A program made the position numbers and the translations under genes. 64,000 bases of DNA, from the NCBI GenBank assembly GCA_038503035.1, contig JAVSML010020426.1, positions 27,966 to 91,965 on the forward strand, written 5' to 3'. How positions within the stretch are numbered: the first letter of the stretch is position 1; each line of letters opens with the position of its first letter. Positions 34,100-46,423 of this stretch are shown in pieces. The notes under the pieces are model-generated. The model was not told the origin of the DNA. It saw nothing but the letters and a program-made list of their open reading frames with translations, and made no database searches. This DNA is from Crocodylus rhombifer (lineage: Eukaryota; Chordata; Crocodylia; Crocodylidae).

Positions 34100-34689
34100 C
34101 AGGGGTGGGCAATTATTTCAGTTGGAGGGCCACTTAATGAGTTGTGGTAAATTGTCAAAGACTACATCCCCCCCCACCTTTTTTTTTTTTTGTGTGCATC
34201 CCCCCCCCCCCCCCAGAACCCAGCTGGAGCTGCAGTTTGCCAAAAATCTTGAAACTCAGCTCTGGACCCAGGTGGGAACTTCAGCTATGGTGGGTGGGTG
34301 TCACACATCAGTTGTGGGTGCAGCCAGCAGGTTCCGGAGCCTTGACATGGAACCTGCTGGCAGTGTATGCAGCTGAGGCTGCCAGCTGCCCAGTGTGACA
34401 GAAGCCCCTACCTGAGTCCACAGCTGATGGCACCACATCAAAAGCTGATGCTGCTGAGCAGAAGCAGTCCTGCCCACCTAGGACCATGTTGTGGCTGGAG
34501 CTGGAGCCACCAGCCACCCTTGAGCCAGATCCAATGGGGTGGTGACCACCTGCACCCAGGCCAGATTTTTCATAGATTTCATAGACATTTGGGCTGGAAG
34601 GGACCCCGAAGGATCACTGAATCCAGCCCCCAGATTGAATTTGTTGGCAGGCCAGATGTAGCCTGCAGGCCGTATTTTGTGCACCTCTG
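34100..34689. mobile_element. hAT-like element, 590 bp, perfect 8-bp TSD
   Basis: It begins CAGGGGTGGGCAATTATTTC and ends with the complement of CAGAGGTGCACAAAATACGG. TCCTAAAT is present on both sides (34092-34099 and 34690-34697). A T run and C runs at 34178-34214 lie inside. It also contains a short CR1 tail. Its ends match the MITE at 8863-9078, so both belong to one family. Confidence 0.9.
34567..34630 (-). mobile_element. short CR1 3' tail inside the hAT element
   Basis: About 60 bp of CR1 3' end (CATAGATTTCATAGACATTT followed by GGGCTGGAAGGGACC). CAGATT occurs on each side (34562-34567 and 34631-34636), a possible target duplication. The tail is of the same type as that of the CR1 at 30163. 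Confidence 0.7.
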
Positions 34690-35453
34690 TCCTAAATAGA
34701 CTCAATCCCCATGCCACATGAGTCCCAGTGTGATTTTAGACCATTCAGAGGTACAAGAGACATGATGTCTGTTATAAGACAGCTGCAGGAGAAGTACTTT
34801 GAGCAATACAGAGATCTTTACATGGCCTTCATTGACTTGACTCAATCAACACAGAAGTTCTATGGAATATCCTGATGAGATCTGGATGTCCACCAAATTT
34901 GTTCCCATCCTCATACTTCTTCAGGATGACATGACAACAACCATTCTAAGCAATGGTTCAGAAACAGATCCATTCACCATTATAACTGGAGTCAAGCAAG
35001 GATGTGTGATTGCACCAGTGCTTTTTTCTTTCTATATTGCAGCTATTCCGCATCTTATTGCTGATAGACTTCCTTCTGGAGACAGCATCTAGCATGGCAT
35101 GGACAGGGATCTCTTTAACATATAGTCATTGTATTTGACATCCAAGATCACCAACACCTTCATTACCGATCTTCAGTATGCTGACAACTGTGTTGTGTGT
35201 GTCCACTGAATTGAAGAGCTCAAAGTCACTCTTTACAGCTTCTGTAAAGCATATGAAACGCTTGGACTCAATGTCAACTTCACACAAACTAAAATACCCT
35301 ACCAACATACCCCAAACAACAAAGTACTCCCCACATATTATAATTAGAGAGCAGTTCTTGGAAAATGTCGAACATTTACTCTACCTGGATGTCAACTATT
35401 CCAAAAACTAAACATAGATGATGATATTCAATACTAAATAAAATATGCCAGTT

Positions 35454-37370
35454 TTCATAGTTTCATAGTTTGTAGGGTCGGAAGGGACCTGAGCAGATCA
35501 TCTAGTCCGATCCCCTGGCATGGCAAGAAAAAGTACTGGGGTCAAACGACCCCAGCAAGGTGTTCATCTAGCCTCCTCTTAAAGACTGCCAGGGTAGGAG
35601 CCAGCACCACTTCTCTTGGAAGTTGGTTCCAGATCCTAGCCGCCCTGACCATGAAGTAGCGCCTCCTGATATCTAGTCTGAATCTACCCTTTGCCAGCTT
35701 GTGACCGTTATTTCTAGTCACTCCTGGCAGTGCTCAGGGGAACAGGGACTCCCCCAATGCCTGCTGGTCCCCTCTGACTAGTTTGTAACAGGCCACTAGA
35801 TCCCACCTCAGCCTTCTCTTGTGGAGGCTGAACAGGTTCAGGTCCCGTAGCCTCTCCTCGTAGGGCCTGCCCTGCTGCCCCCTGAGCATGCAAGTGGCCC
35901 TCCTCTGGACCCTCTCATGTTGTCCACATCCCTCTTGAAGTGCGGTGCCCAGAACTGGACGCAGTACTCCAACTGCAGCCTGACCAGTGTTGCATAGAGG
36001 GGGAGGATCACCTCCTTGGACCTGCTCGAGATGCATCTGTGGATGCATGACAAGGTGTGGTTGACCTTCCTGACTGCATCCCCACACTGCCGGCCCATGT
36101 TCATCTTGGCATCAATGACGACTCCAAGATCCTTTTCTGCCTCTGTACTGACGAGAAGGGAGTTCCCCAGCCTGTAGGTATGGTGCTGGTTCTTCCTCCC
36201 CAGGTGCATCCCCTTGCACTTGTCAGTGTTGAATCCCATCCTATTCTCATCCACCCACCCCTGTAACCTGTCTAGGTCTGATTGCAGCCTATTCCTCCCT
36301 TCTAACATGCCCACATCCCCCCACATCTTTGTGTCGTCAGAAAATTTGAACAGGGTGCTTTTTACCCCCTTGTCCAGGTCACTGATGAAGATGTTGAACA
36401 GTGCGGGTCCGAGGACCGAGTCCTGCGGAACCACACTGCCCACATCCCTCCAGGCTGAAAATGTCCCGTCCACTACCACTCTCTGGGTGCGACCCTCCAG
36501 CCAGTTGGCAACCCATCTGACTGTGTAAGTGTCGACACCACAGCCCCCCCAGTTTCTTAATGAGAATGGGATGAGAGACAGTGTCGAAGGGCTTCCGAAA
36601 GTCCAGGAAGACTATGTCCACTGCTACCCCTGCGTCTAAGGATTTGGTGACCTGGTGATAGAAGGCTACCAGGTTGGTCTGAGAGGACTTGCTTCTAATG
36701 AACCCATGTTGGTTGCCCCTAAGCAAAATCTCTCCTGCTGGCCCCTCGTGGACATGTGCCAGGATAATTCCCTCAAATAGCTTGCCCGGGGTCGAGGTAA
36801 GACTAACTGACCTATAGTTTCCCAGGTCCTCCTTCCTCCTTTTTTTGAAGATGGGAACCATGCTGGCCCTCTTCCAGTCCTCTGGCACCACACCAGAGCA
36901 CCACGAGTGCTCGTACAGCTGTGCCAGGGATCCCACAATGACCTCAACTAATTCCCTCAGTACTCTAGGGTGGAGATCATCCGGAGCAGCTGAGCTGAAT
37001 ACATCCAGTCCCTCCAGAAGTTCCCTAACTAGTTCCTCACTAACCCTTGGCCTAGGGGGCCCAGAGGAGGGGTGGCTGTTCCAGTCCCTGCTCAGGAAAA
37101 TGGAGGCAAAGACGTCGTTAAACAGGTTAGCTTTGTCATCTGGTGTGGCGACCAAATTTCCTAGCGTGTCCAGCAGCGGCCCCACGTTACCCAGAACCTT
37201 CTTTTTGCCCCCTATATATTTAAAAAAGGACTTCTAGTTGTCCTTGATCCGGGAAGCTAGTCCCAGTTCCATCCCTGCCTTGGCCTTCCTGGCTGCCCCC
37301 CTGCATCCCTGAGCAACCGCAGAATAATCCTCCCTTATAAAATATAAGGGAGGTCCCCAAGATTGACTAA
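35454..37370 (-). mobile_element. CR1 LINE, 5'-truncated, lightly degraded
   Basis: Minus-strand CR1 ORF2 from just before the RT domain to the 3' end. The RT N-terminal half is open at 36540-37185 ('LARELLEGLDVF'-like start, 'VPEDWKRASMVPIFKKRRK', 'DIVFLDFRKPFDTVSH'). After a frame break, 35838-36479 covers 'QDSVLGPALFNIFISDLD', the catalytic motif as 'FSDDTKMWGD' (FSDD in place of FADD) and the C-terminal region. The tail is TTTCATAGTTTCATAGTTTG, as at 1217 and 38541. It interrupts the RTE-like LINE at 35453. Confidence 0.9.
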
Positions 37371-38535
37371 TTCTATAATTTCTTTTGTGTATATTTGGAG
37401 ATCAAACCACAGACTCTGTGCCCATCTGGGTCTCAGTCACTCAAAATTTTTTCAGCCTGGAGAATGGAATTCACTACTTTGAAAGAGCAAAACTGAAGTT
37501 GGCACTCATAAAGACAGTGCTGCTCAAAGTACAATCTCTAGGCTGGATCTAACCCACAGAGCCAAGTCATCTGGCCCCTGGGGTTCCCCTAGGTTGGAAA
37601 TTTCAGGACCAGTAGCAGCATTAATTGGTCCTGGACCTAGTACAAAGTATAAGACCTGGTGCATGGCCCTAGAGCTGGCATGCAGGATCAGTCCACAGCT
37701 GGACTAACCACGGTGCATGCAGTTGGTCTGCAGATCAGACATGGTGCACAGGGTCCCTTGTATGCTGGACATGGCTCACAGACCCAGCCCTGTTCGCTGG
37801 ATCTGGACTGGTTTTGGATCCAGTGGTTGTGCTCTACTCATCTGCCTGTGTGCTGGTATGGTGGAGCACCACTGCATAAAGAGATACCCTTAAATACTTC
37901 TCTTGTACCTACAGCATGTTATAGGGTGTTCTGTTGTTTTGTTTTGGGCACTGTGCCTTGTAGTTGTGGGTGAGAATTTCAAGTGAAGATTTTGGGGACT
38001 GCCTACAAATGTAGTCCCCAGTAGCCCAGGAGGCCCCTTCCAGTCTTATGCTCCTAAAAGATGAACAGGCCACCAGAGAAGGTAGCATAAAATAAGGACA
38101 ATACAAATGCCCTTTCTGGAGTAATTGAAAACAGTGTGTGAGCTTAGTGAGATCTGCAGAGCAGATATTTAGAAAGAGAAGACTAACTTAAAACATGGTT
38201 AATGCCACAGAAGGAGAATAAAAGCAGCAGTGTAAACTGACAATGATTCAGGTGGATAAAAGACAAACCATCTGTAGAAGGAAAGGGAAAGCTCAGGCAA
38301 AGATGACTTCAATATTTCTAACTGAAGGCAAAAGTCTAAATGGAGGAGAATGATATTAAAGTCAGAGATAGTCAGAAGCAAGATTTCAATTTGTGAAGTA
38401 TTTTATATTAGAAATATATTTTTGGGTGTAGCCAGAAGATAACTAAGTCAAGAAAAACAGAGGCAGGCAATAAAGAATAGAGACAAAGATTTTCTAGTGA
38501 AGTAGCAAGGGGATGTTCTGATAAGAACAGGGTCA
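37371..38535. other. non-coding, no recognised feature
   Basis: Unclassified. A GC-richer stretch near 37515-37870 may be an eroded DNA element, but no termini were found. Confidence 0.4.
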
Positions 38536-38540
38536 GAGGG

Positions 38541-39005
38541 ATGTCGACAGCATGGAGAGCATCCAGAGGAGGGCCACACGTATGATCAGGGGACAACAGG
38601 GCAGGCCCTATGAGGAGAGGCTACGGGACCTGAACCTGTTCAGCCTCCACAAGAGAAGGCTGAGGGCGGATCTTGTAGCCTGTTATAAACTAGTCAGGGG
38701 GGATCAGCAGGCATTGGGGGAGTCACTGTTCCCCCGAGCACCGCCAGGAGTGACCAGGAATAAGCTGGCAGAGGGTAGGTTTAGGTTAGATATCAGGAGG
38801 CGCTACTTCACGGTCAGGGCGGCTAGGGTCTGGAACCAGCTTCCAAGAGAAGTGGTGCAGGCTCCTACCCTGGGGGTGTTTAAGAGGAGGTTAGATGAAC
38901 ATCTTGCTGGGGTCATTTGACCCCAGTATTCTTTCCTGCCATGGCAGGGGGTCGGACTAGATGATCTGCTCAGGTCCCTTCCGACCCTAGAAACTATGAA
39001 ACTAT
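38541..39005 (+). mobile_element. CR1 3' fragment with open C-terminal ORF2
   Basis: A strongly 5'-truncated plus-strand CR1. The frame 38552-38920 is open for 122 codons and ends at a natural stop. It encodes only the C-terminal CR1 domain: 'SIQRRATRMIRGQQGRPYEE', 'RYFTVRAARVWNQLP', 'FKRRLDEHLAGVI'. The 3' UTR ends in AAACTATGAAACTATA, the complement of the tail at 35455. No catalytic domain remains, so it is not a gene. Confidence 0.9.
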
Positions 39006-39900
39006 AAGAAGGAAGTTTCTCCCATTTGGTAGGAGCAGATGTTGAGGACTAAGGTTTAAAAATTCACTTATCCCTTGCTGTTCTGAGTTTTAGTAAGGCT
39101 GAGATATTGAAATAACAAAAGACATTCAGTTAACATGGAAACTGACTATTACCTTTCACTATCTATCTATTTAGATGAAAGATAATAGTATGTTCAGTAA
39201 GAAAGCTTTTTAGACAGGTTCCTAGTGAGCCTTTGAATAGGACACATTTCCAACTAAACTGGACATTTCATAAGAAGTATTTTACCAGATTGAAACACTG
39301 GCTCTTGTGTCCAACAACTTCCTGGTTGGCAGCTAGAATTAAATGCTCCAGAGCAGAGGTTGCCACATGTGCCACAAGTGGCACAGACAGCCCCTGTGTG
39401 TGGCACATGGCAAACCATGAAGGAAACAGGCAGCACAGCAGCAGCCTGGACAGGAAGCAGAAAGCAGAGCAACTGATTGGGTAGGGTAAGGGGATTGGAT
39501 TGACACTTTGAAGAGCGTGTGGGGCATGGTAAAGGGGCTGTTGGAGCCATGCATAGCCCATAAGGCTAGGGTACCCCGAAACACCTATTGTAGAACAGGA
39601 CCCACAAGGGGTCCAGGAATGCACGGGGTCAGAGAGTACAACAAAACTGTGTCTAAGACGACAAAAAGGCAGCCTCCCCAATATATATTTTACCATCAAA
39701 GATGCGGCGGGCAAAAATCGAGGGTGCCCTTTGGGCCAACTTGGCATGGCAAGGGGGCCTTGGGCAGATCAGGACCCTGCATCAGGATGCATGCCCAGCA
39801 GCCACACCCTGAAGCATGCTGTGCTGCTTGCTATGCACAGGGTGCCTCCTAACTTGGAAGCAAGGTAGTCCTGTCCACAAAGTCATTTCAGGTAGGCTAC
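39006..39900. other. non-coding with possible hAT-like fragment
   Basis: The stretch from about 39355 (CAGAGGTTGCCACATG) onward has a hAT-like beginning and repeated GTGGCACA motifs. No right end was found. No exon was recognised. Confidence 0.35.
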
Positions 39901-40118
39901 TGTGCAGTACTGAAAGGGTTAATTAGCCTGTCCCTGAGCTAATTCACCTGCTTGTGGCAATGTAGAGATAGGGCTACATTGCTTCTGGTTTAGGGAGTAA
40001 GCTGCTTGAAGCAGCATGTCATGCTTGAGGGTACTGCTGCCAGGCACAATAAATTTACTAGGCACACATGGCTTAAGTGTCCTAACTCCTAATTCAGGGT
40101 CTTGTGTACTGGACCACA
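39901..40118 (+). mobile_element. probable solo LTR
   Basis: A 218-bp block starting TGTGCAGTACTG and ending GGACCACA, with an AATAAA-containing stretch near 40050 about 70 bp before the end. It is flanked by CTAC and CTGC, an imperfect 4-bp duplication. There are no internal retroelement genes beside it, so it would be a solo LTR. Orientation follows from the polyadenylation signal. Confidence 0.4.
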
Positions 40119-41850
40119 CTGCTTCTGATGGGACATATTTCTATGTATAGAGACCTACTCATAAGGTCCTAAGGTCTTTATCAGAACCAACTGGAAGATG
40201 CAACTATAAGCAATGCCAGGAAACTGTACTGAACAACATGGCTCATTTAATGAAAACAATGGTAGAGAGAGTAGTTCAGAAGTAACTTTGCAACTCCTGT
40301 TCCTAAGGCTGGCAGAGGCCAGGCACATTACCTGTGCAGTGGCCTTGATCTGGGCTGGAGAGGAAGCACCTATTACTAGCTGTCCATTACACTGCCACCA
40401 TAATGTAAAACTGATGGTAGAAACATAGAAGATGCCTTAAAAGGAGACATTTTACGGTGCAGTCTCTTGGGTGAAAGTACTTAAAGGAGGAAAAAGTGCT
40501 ACAGGAAACTTCTTTGAGAAGGATAAGAAAGGAAAGACATATTTTGTTCACAGAGAAAGGGAGCAGGCAAAAATGGCCAACAAATTATAAATGATTTAAG
40601 TTATCATCAAAACAGTGTCACTGAGTTCAGTTTTAAAATAACCCATCTTTTTCCACTCTATCAGTTTCACTCAGACTCTGTTGCATTTTAAAAGGTAGAT
40701 GAAAGTAGGTTTTGAGCTGCAGGCAGCCTTTTCCCACCTCAATTTGAAAAAAACTGAAAACGGTCTTTTAAGTGAATGTAGTGAAAGTAATAACAATTGA
40801 ATAGTTTAAAGTCCAGGGTATAGTTTCTATCTAAGAAGTAATTAAGGAAGGCTAATGATTTGTTACACAGCTACAGAAGTAATTGCAAGTCTTTGACAAG
40901 GCTTGGCAAAAGAGGAGCTATTTGGCTCCTGTGCATGAACAAAGAGAAGGGGCTGAAATCATCAGGGAACACAAGATGACAGTGTGATTAAAAAAAAAAA
41001 AGTCAAAGGAACTTGGAAAGGGCAAAATCTATTATTCAGTCTCCCTCAATCCAGTAACAGTATGAATTTGGCAGACATACCGTAAGAAATAGCCAGCGAG
41101 ATGACTTCACTGGGCAGATCAGTGAATGGGAATAGATAAAATATAGACAATGCAATACTTAACAGACATTTTAGAGGGCTTTCATAGGAAAGAGGAAAGG
41201 GCTATGCAGGGAACTCTATCACCATCACCATCTAACCAAGTTACAGGTAAAAGGTGTTGCGTGCAACATCTCTTCTACTTGCCCTGAACAGACATGTTCT
41301 CACAGTAGTGGTTGGTAGGGCAAGATTTTTTGCACAAGCACAGTAGCCCTGTTAGTGCTATAGTGTGGTTTTAATGATGAACTTGGGGATAAAGGAAGAC
41401 AAGGCACAGGCTTATTATGGCTTCAGTTGCAGAAGTATTCTTCTTTTTTAACTGTATCTCTTTGGAATGAAAAAAACCTGTGTTGTGCTTTGAAGGGACT
41501 GGTGCTTGTAATCTACTCAGTGTCACTTTAATTAAAGTATGTGCCTGGGTGCAGTCTTTAAATCACTTTTCTAATTAGGAAATGCACTCTGGTCTATGTT
41601 GTTAGGTGTACAACATCAGCATTGTACACACAACGGTTTTGTGTCTGAGTGCAATAGAAATTACACTCTCATTACTTACAATGGTCTCTAGTTTGGAGAC
41701 TGTGTTCACTTCTAAACATTTATTTGATCAAAGAAGAGTGGATAGGAATCCTTCCACAACACTGAATGTCATCTGGGGTGCTGGGATAATCTAATTTTGC
41801 TAGAAAGATATTTAGTTATAGGCACAGACAAAGATAACCAAAGAACTGAC
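40119..41850. other. non-coding, no recognised feature
   Basis: AT-rich sequence with no supported exon, RNA gene or element. Confidence 0.45.
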
Positions 41851-41859
41851 TTGCATTGC

Positions 41860-43110
41860 TCCTACAAATGATCAAGATTTGTTTGACTGAAAAGGCAAGC
41901 CAGGTGTGCCCGCCTGACCTTGAACTACTGTTTGTGTGCCACCTTGGCCTGAGCATCCATTGATGGACATACCGGTGTTTCGTGTGGCCCCTGAGGTAGG
42001 TCATTATTGCCTTGGTGGCTGCCCCCAAACTTGCCTGCTATGACTTTGAATGTACTACCAGTGAGGGGTGAACTGCTGGAGGCCCCTCTGGGGTCGGTAC
42101 TCTGTTTGACAGCCATTGGTGGGGCTCCACCTGCTTCACACCCCAACCTCATGCCAACCTCCGGCGGGATACCAGGTCTTGAGGCAGCCATCCCTCTGGT
42201 GTAGATGTTTCCTTGCCCACGATGCCTCCCTCAGGTTTTGTGTCATGTGCACACTTCACCTGTGGTGGCCCACAGGCCTACTAGTCGCATAGACCGGGCC
42301 TCTACCCCCTCTGGGATAACCAAAGAGAGGGGGAAACAACAAAAAACAGGAACGCAAAATGAAAAAGAAGGGGAAGGAAGCCGCAACGCTGGCCTCCCTC
42401 ACTTCCCTTTGCTGGGGTCTTTCTGTACTAAGAGACTCAATTCGTGAGGCTTGCGTGCCTCATCACCGCCCTACAAAAAAGGGAAAAAGAAAATTGAACA
42501 AAAAACAAAATAAGGGTCTGGGCAGTCTATTGGGCTGTTCCACCGGCCTCAATGTCAAAATTCAATGGGGTCCCCTCAACACCCTTCCTGGGCAGTTTCT
42601 TCAGCTCTGCTGCCGCCAACCTGTCTCCTGTAGCCAGTACCTGAGAGTATTTGGGAGGATGACCTGTCTTCTCCCCTGGGTCTGCTGTAGCCCTTTCCTC
42701 TGTACTGTTGCTCCCTTCACATTGCTGAGTGCAGCCTGCAGTGCCATCCTCCTTTGGCGCTGCCTGCAATGTCCTGCCCCCAGCAACCTTTAGCCCTTGG
42801 GGCTTTGATTCTCCCTTGCCTGAGCAGGGAGACCCTGTTGATTTTGCTGCCACTCCCTGCCTTGATTTGCCTACACTACACAAGCACCAGCTGCTGCCGC
42901 TGTGGAGAGCGTCTGCCGCCTGTCCTGCTCCCCTTGCTGCTTCTCCTACAGCTATTCTTCTTATTTCTGCCGGCCAGAGATTGCTCATGACATCACAGGC
43001 CGGCTTCAGCTGGATAAAGGTGTGACTTGTAACCCGCGCAAGCTCTACTCCTTGTTCCTGCCGCGTTGTGCCCCCTCCTGCAGGCAAGTAATTTTCTTGT
43101 TTTTTTTGTT
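41860..43110 (-). other. GC-rich block with minus-strand open frames, unclassified
   Basis: Two minus-strand frames stand out: 43087-42527 (about 186 codons, Ala/Gly-rich, containing 'YSQVLATGDRLAAAELKKL') and 42191-41925 (about 88 codons). A/T-homopolymer-rich sequence lies between them near 42330-42510. No domain is recognisable. The composition differs sharply from the AT-rich surroundings, and the layout could be the 5' part of a LINE (5' UTR and ORF1) on the minus strand, but this is a guess. Confidence 0.3.
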
Positions 43111-45334
43111 TTTATGCCTGGCTCCCATCCCTGGAGCCCCCAGAGTGCAGCTCAGGGCTCTTTTATCTGAATGCCCCCGAGACATCAGGATTGGAAAATC
43201 AATGTAGAGTTTAGTAAATTTTAACAGTTTGAAGGACATGGTATTGCAATGGATTAAATGCAGTTACCTTGCATGTATTTTTCTTCTGGTAAGCCTGAAA
43301 AGGATAAAACCCAGGACAAGTGGCATCATTTCCTAATACTCCATACTAATTTTAGAACAAATTGTTCTTTTAAAGTGTGACCTGTTAAACCTGTCTGAAT
43401 TCCAAAAATGCTTAAAGAGATGGATCTGGACCAGACAAGCTTTATATCTGCATAGAGCTGAAAAAAATCATTTATCCCTGATGTTATTATTTAGATTTGC
43501 TAAATCCTTGATACCTTTAAGGAAGACATGATTTTTTAAGGTAATTACAGGATGAGATGCAAAGTTTTACTTGATTTCCGTAATTTGTCTCTCAAGTCTA
43601 CAGGTCAAAAGTATTCCTTACCTGTGTTTAATAATATGACATAAACATGCACAGCATGCTATCTTGTGATATGCTGGCTATGATATAGTTAAATCAGCAA
43701 ATGTCAAAAGCTTTTTTAAAAGTTAGAGCACTCAAAAATAAAATGTATTTTGATTATACAAATTAACAATTTAAAAATCTGTCCTAGGGCATTGTTCCAT
43801 GCTAGTTTTTACTGCCATTCTCCAAAAAATGAATAATGTAAGCTATGGCCCAGGCAAGCCTTGCTAAGAGGGCTTCAAAAGAACCAGAAATGTAACAGAG
43901 GATGAGATGTGGTATTTTTGTTGCTGGAAAACTCAGACTTCCAGCAAAGGTGTTCTTTTACATCAAGATCAATATTTAAAGGAACAGGGATTCTTACCAG
44001 TAACCATCAAGGTGAAACTTAATGGGCTCTTTCTGACATGGAGATTAGATTAGATGATGTAACACCTTCTTCTGGCCTTATTCTTTGAAAATATGTGACC
44101 ATACTTCACAGAGCAATGCAGTTAAAAAAGGCTTGGTTATAGATATTTAATTAAAAGGGACAATGCATTCTCAGTGGCAAGACCCCAAGTGTGAAAGAAA
44201 AAACAGAATTCAAATCTGATAACATTCAGACTCCAATATAAAATATATCACTTTGCTAAGGAGCTTACCGAGGAGTGACAACTTAAAAAAAATGCATATA
44301 CCAAGTCACAGAACCTAACAGGGAATGAAGAAAAACGCCTTTTCATTACAAGTTTTTATGCCCCCTACTTTTGCGTGGGTTACTGCAATAGTCACCCAGC
44401 AATTACTGTGTCAAAAAAATACAGAGTCCTATGCATAGAAGCAGATTCTCTCTGCGTGTGTCAGCGTTTGTGAGAAAGTAAAAAAAACAAGAACTAAACT
44501 AAGTGCTATCTATGTTGCTAAAACAGAAAATTCATGGATGACGAATGCTTTTCTTCATCATATTGTGATCAAACAAAACCCCTTTGAATGCTTGGATGCA
44601 AGCTCGTAACTGCCTGTCATGCAGAATTTTATAAACAGTCTTAAGCAACTCTGTCCAAAACTTTTCCAGTCTCAGGATTAAGTTTTGACAGAATTTGAAC
44701 AGAAGGGAGAGATCAGATTTTAGGCTTCATTGTACGATTATCTTTTAACTGGAGACATATGTTCTGCCCAAGATATTTGAGAGGACAGCAATATTACCAT
44801 ATAAACCATAGATGAAAATACCATGGTGATTCTAGAATAGAAACCTGTGAATTAACATCTAAAGAGAATGCTGATCGTAAGGGATGTTAAATGGGAAACT
44901 GGATTATAAGGATTAAGAAACTGTCAAAAGCTCTGACTTGTCAATCATACATCCATTTTTCAAATCCCTTGTTTGGTACCTTTCGTGCATAGGGTTTTTA
45001 TTTTTAATCTCATATATATAATGCAGCAAAAAACAGTAATATCAGCATGTTTTTCTGGCAGTTTATCTGTAATGGGGCAGAAATCATAGATTTTGTTATA
45101 TTTCCCACAATTTTAAAATACAGTGAAACTCCCTCATCAATTGTGCAAAAATGTGTTGGCAACATAGTACAGTATATATGTGCGCACACACACAACAGCT
45201 ACTCCCCCATCTCCATGTGCCAGCTAGCCCCACCCTGAAGCTCCCTGTGCATGAAAAACTCTGCAGCAGGTAGTATTTGTATTTTACAAGACTACCCTAT
45301 GGAGGAGTTTATTAGTTTCATGCCCACTAAGAAA
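43110..45334. other. non-coding; one weak CR1-like tail
   Basis: AT-rich. At about 43990-44100, GGAGATTAGATTAGATGATG followed by CACCTTCTTCTGGCC resembles a diverged plus-strand CR1 3' end. Nothing else was recognised. Confidence 0.4.
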
Positions 45335-45413
45335 GGCGCATGTGTAGACGCTGAGACATTTACTGTACAGTTAATTAGACAACTGCACAGTAAACATCTC
45401 ATGTAGATGTGCT
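45335..45413. mobile_element. very short palindromic MITE
   Basis: About 80 bp: GGCGCATGTGTAGACGCTGA at the left pairs partly with the complement of TAGCACATCTACATGAGATG at the right, and TTTACTGTACAG pairs with CTGCACAGTAAA. The motifs are those of the MITEs at 15454, 26503 and 55443, so this is probably a deleted relative. Confidence 0.55.
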
Positions 45414-46423
45414 AACAGAGTACAAACACACACACAACAAAATACCTGCATATTGAGAGGCTTCTGGGCAAAGTTAGCACAACAGAATCAAGTTGTTACA
45501 ATAAGTAAATACATTCACAAACTCCAGATGTAGAGATCTGAAGGTCAGGAAGGAACTTTCATATAAGCAGAGGCCATATAGTGTTATCATGACTGAAGCC
45601 CATCATGACATTGATATACAAGAGGGAGAAGGTGAAGAAAAACACTGGACCAAATTCTGTGACTATTCATTTTCAAACCACATTTGAATGTACAGTTGAT
45701 GCTGCAGTATGCATTTATATTTTGGGTACCAGTGACCTCTTAATGCTGAACATTTCTGTTAGGAGGGGAGACAACCTGTGTTAGCTAAAAGAGATACAAT
45801 CTACAAATACAACACAGGAAGGCCTGGAAAGAGAAAGTGCTGTGCATCAAACACTGAACAGTATATTTACTAATAGTGAAGGGCAAGCAGTGGTGACAGA
45901 TGGAAACAGTAAACTTTTATGGATTAAAATAAAACATAAAAAAGCAGGGGGATAAGAAATAAACAAGAAATAAACCAGAAGATTGGTACTACCAAGAAAA
46001 GTAACTATACTGAATTAGTAGGTGGAAGTTCACTTCTGAAAATAATCTTTATGAGCCACGGGAGTCAGGAAAAATAAGAGAGGACTGGGAAAAACTGATA
46101 AAATTGGAAGCACCCAATGCTGCTCTTATTTAGACAGGTATTAGACAGGCTCAATTCCATTGACTCAAAAGGAAAGACATGCATTATCTTATTTATTTAG
46201 GGCCACTCAAATTTACTAATAGGTGATGCACAAAATGGCTACTGGGGACAACTCTCAGGACATCTGTTAATGAACAGCTTGCTACCATGGGAAATGCTAC
46301 AGGCAATGAGTGTCTTCTGGTTACTGCAAAAGCATGATTAGTGGAATGAACAAGAGAATCCATTTTAAAATCAGTGCCTGTAGCTGAGTTACTGTTTTGC
46401 TTGGGAATACAAAACTCTCTTAC
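45414..46423. other. CLUAP1: CLUAP1 intron or downstream sequence
   Basis: Sequence following the most 3' exon found. It contains a CA-rich microsatellite near 45422-45437. The next CLUAP1 exon, expected to encode an acidic region, was not found here. Confidence 0.4.

Larger units (their letters stand above)
33781..35453 (+). mobile_element. third RTE-like LINE copy, RT region, interrupted
   Basis: Plus-strand reverse transcriptase of the same family as at 21775-28960, in broken frames: 'AIEQMKSNKAFGSNRI' near 33840, 'GKILTHILLN' near 34070, then after the hAT insert 'PFRGTRDMMSVIRQLQEKY' near 34745, 'GVKQGCVIAPVLFSFYIA' near 34990, and the palm catalytic motif as 'YADNCVV' near 35175 (normally FADD). 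Translation stops matching at 35453, where a CR1 begins. The 5' side is cut by the CR1 at 33780. Confidence 0.8.

Noticed and set aside
35454..37370. A host reverse-transcriptase-like gene
   Set aside because: It has CR1 3' tail, CR1 motifs and a frame break; it is a transposon copy.
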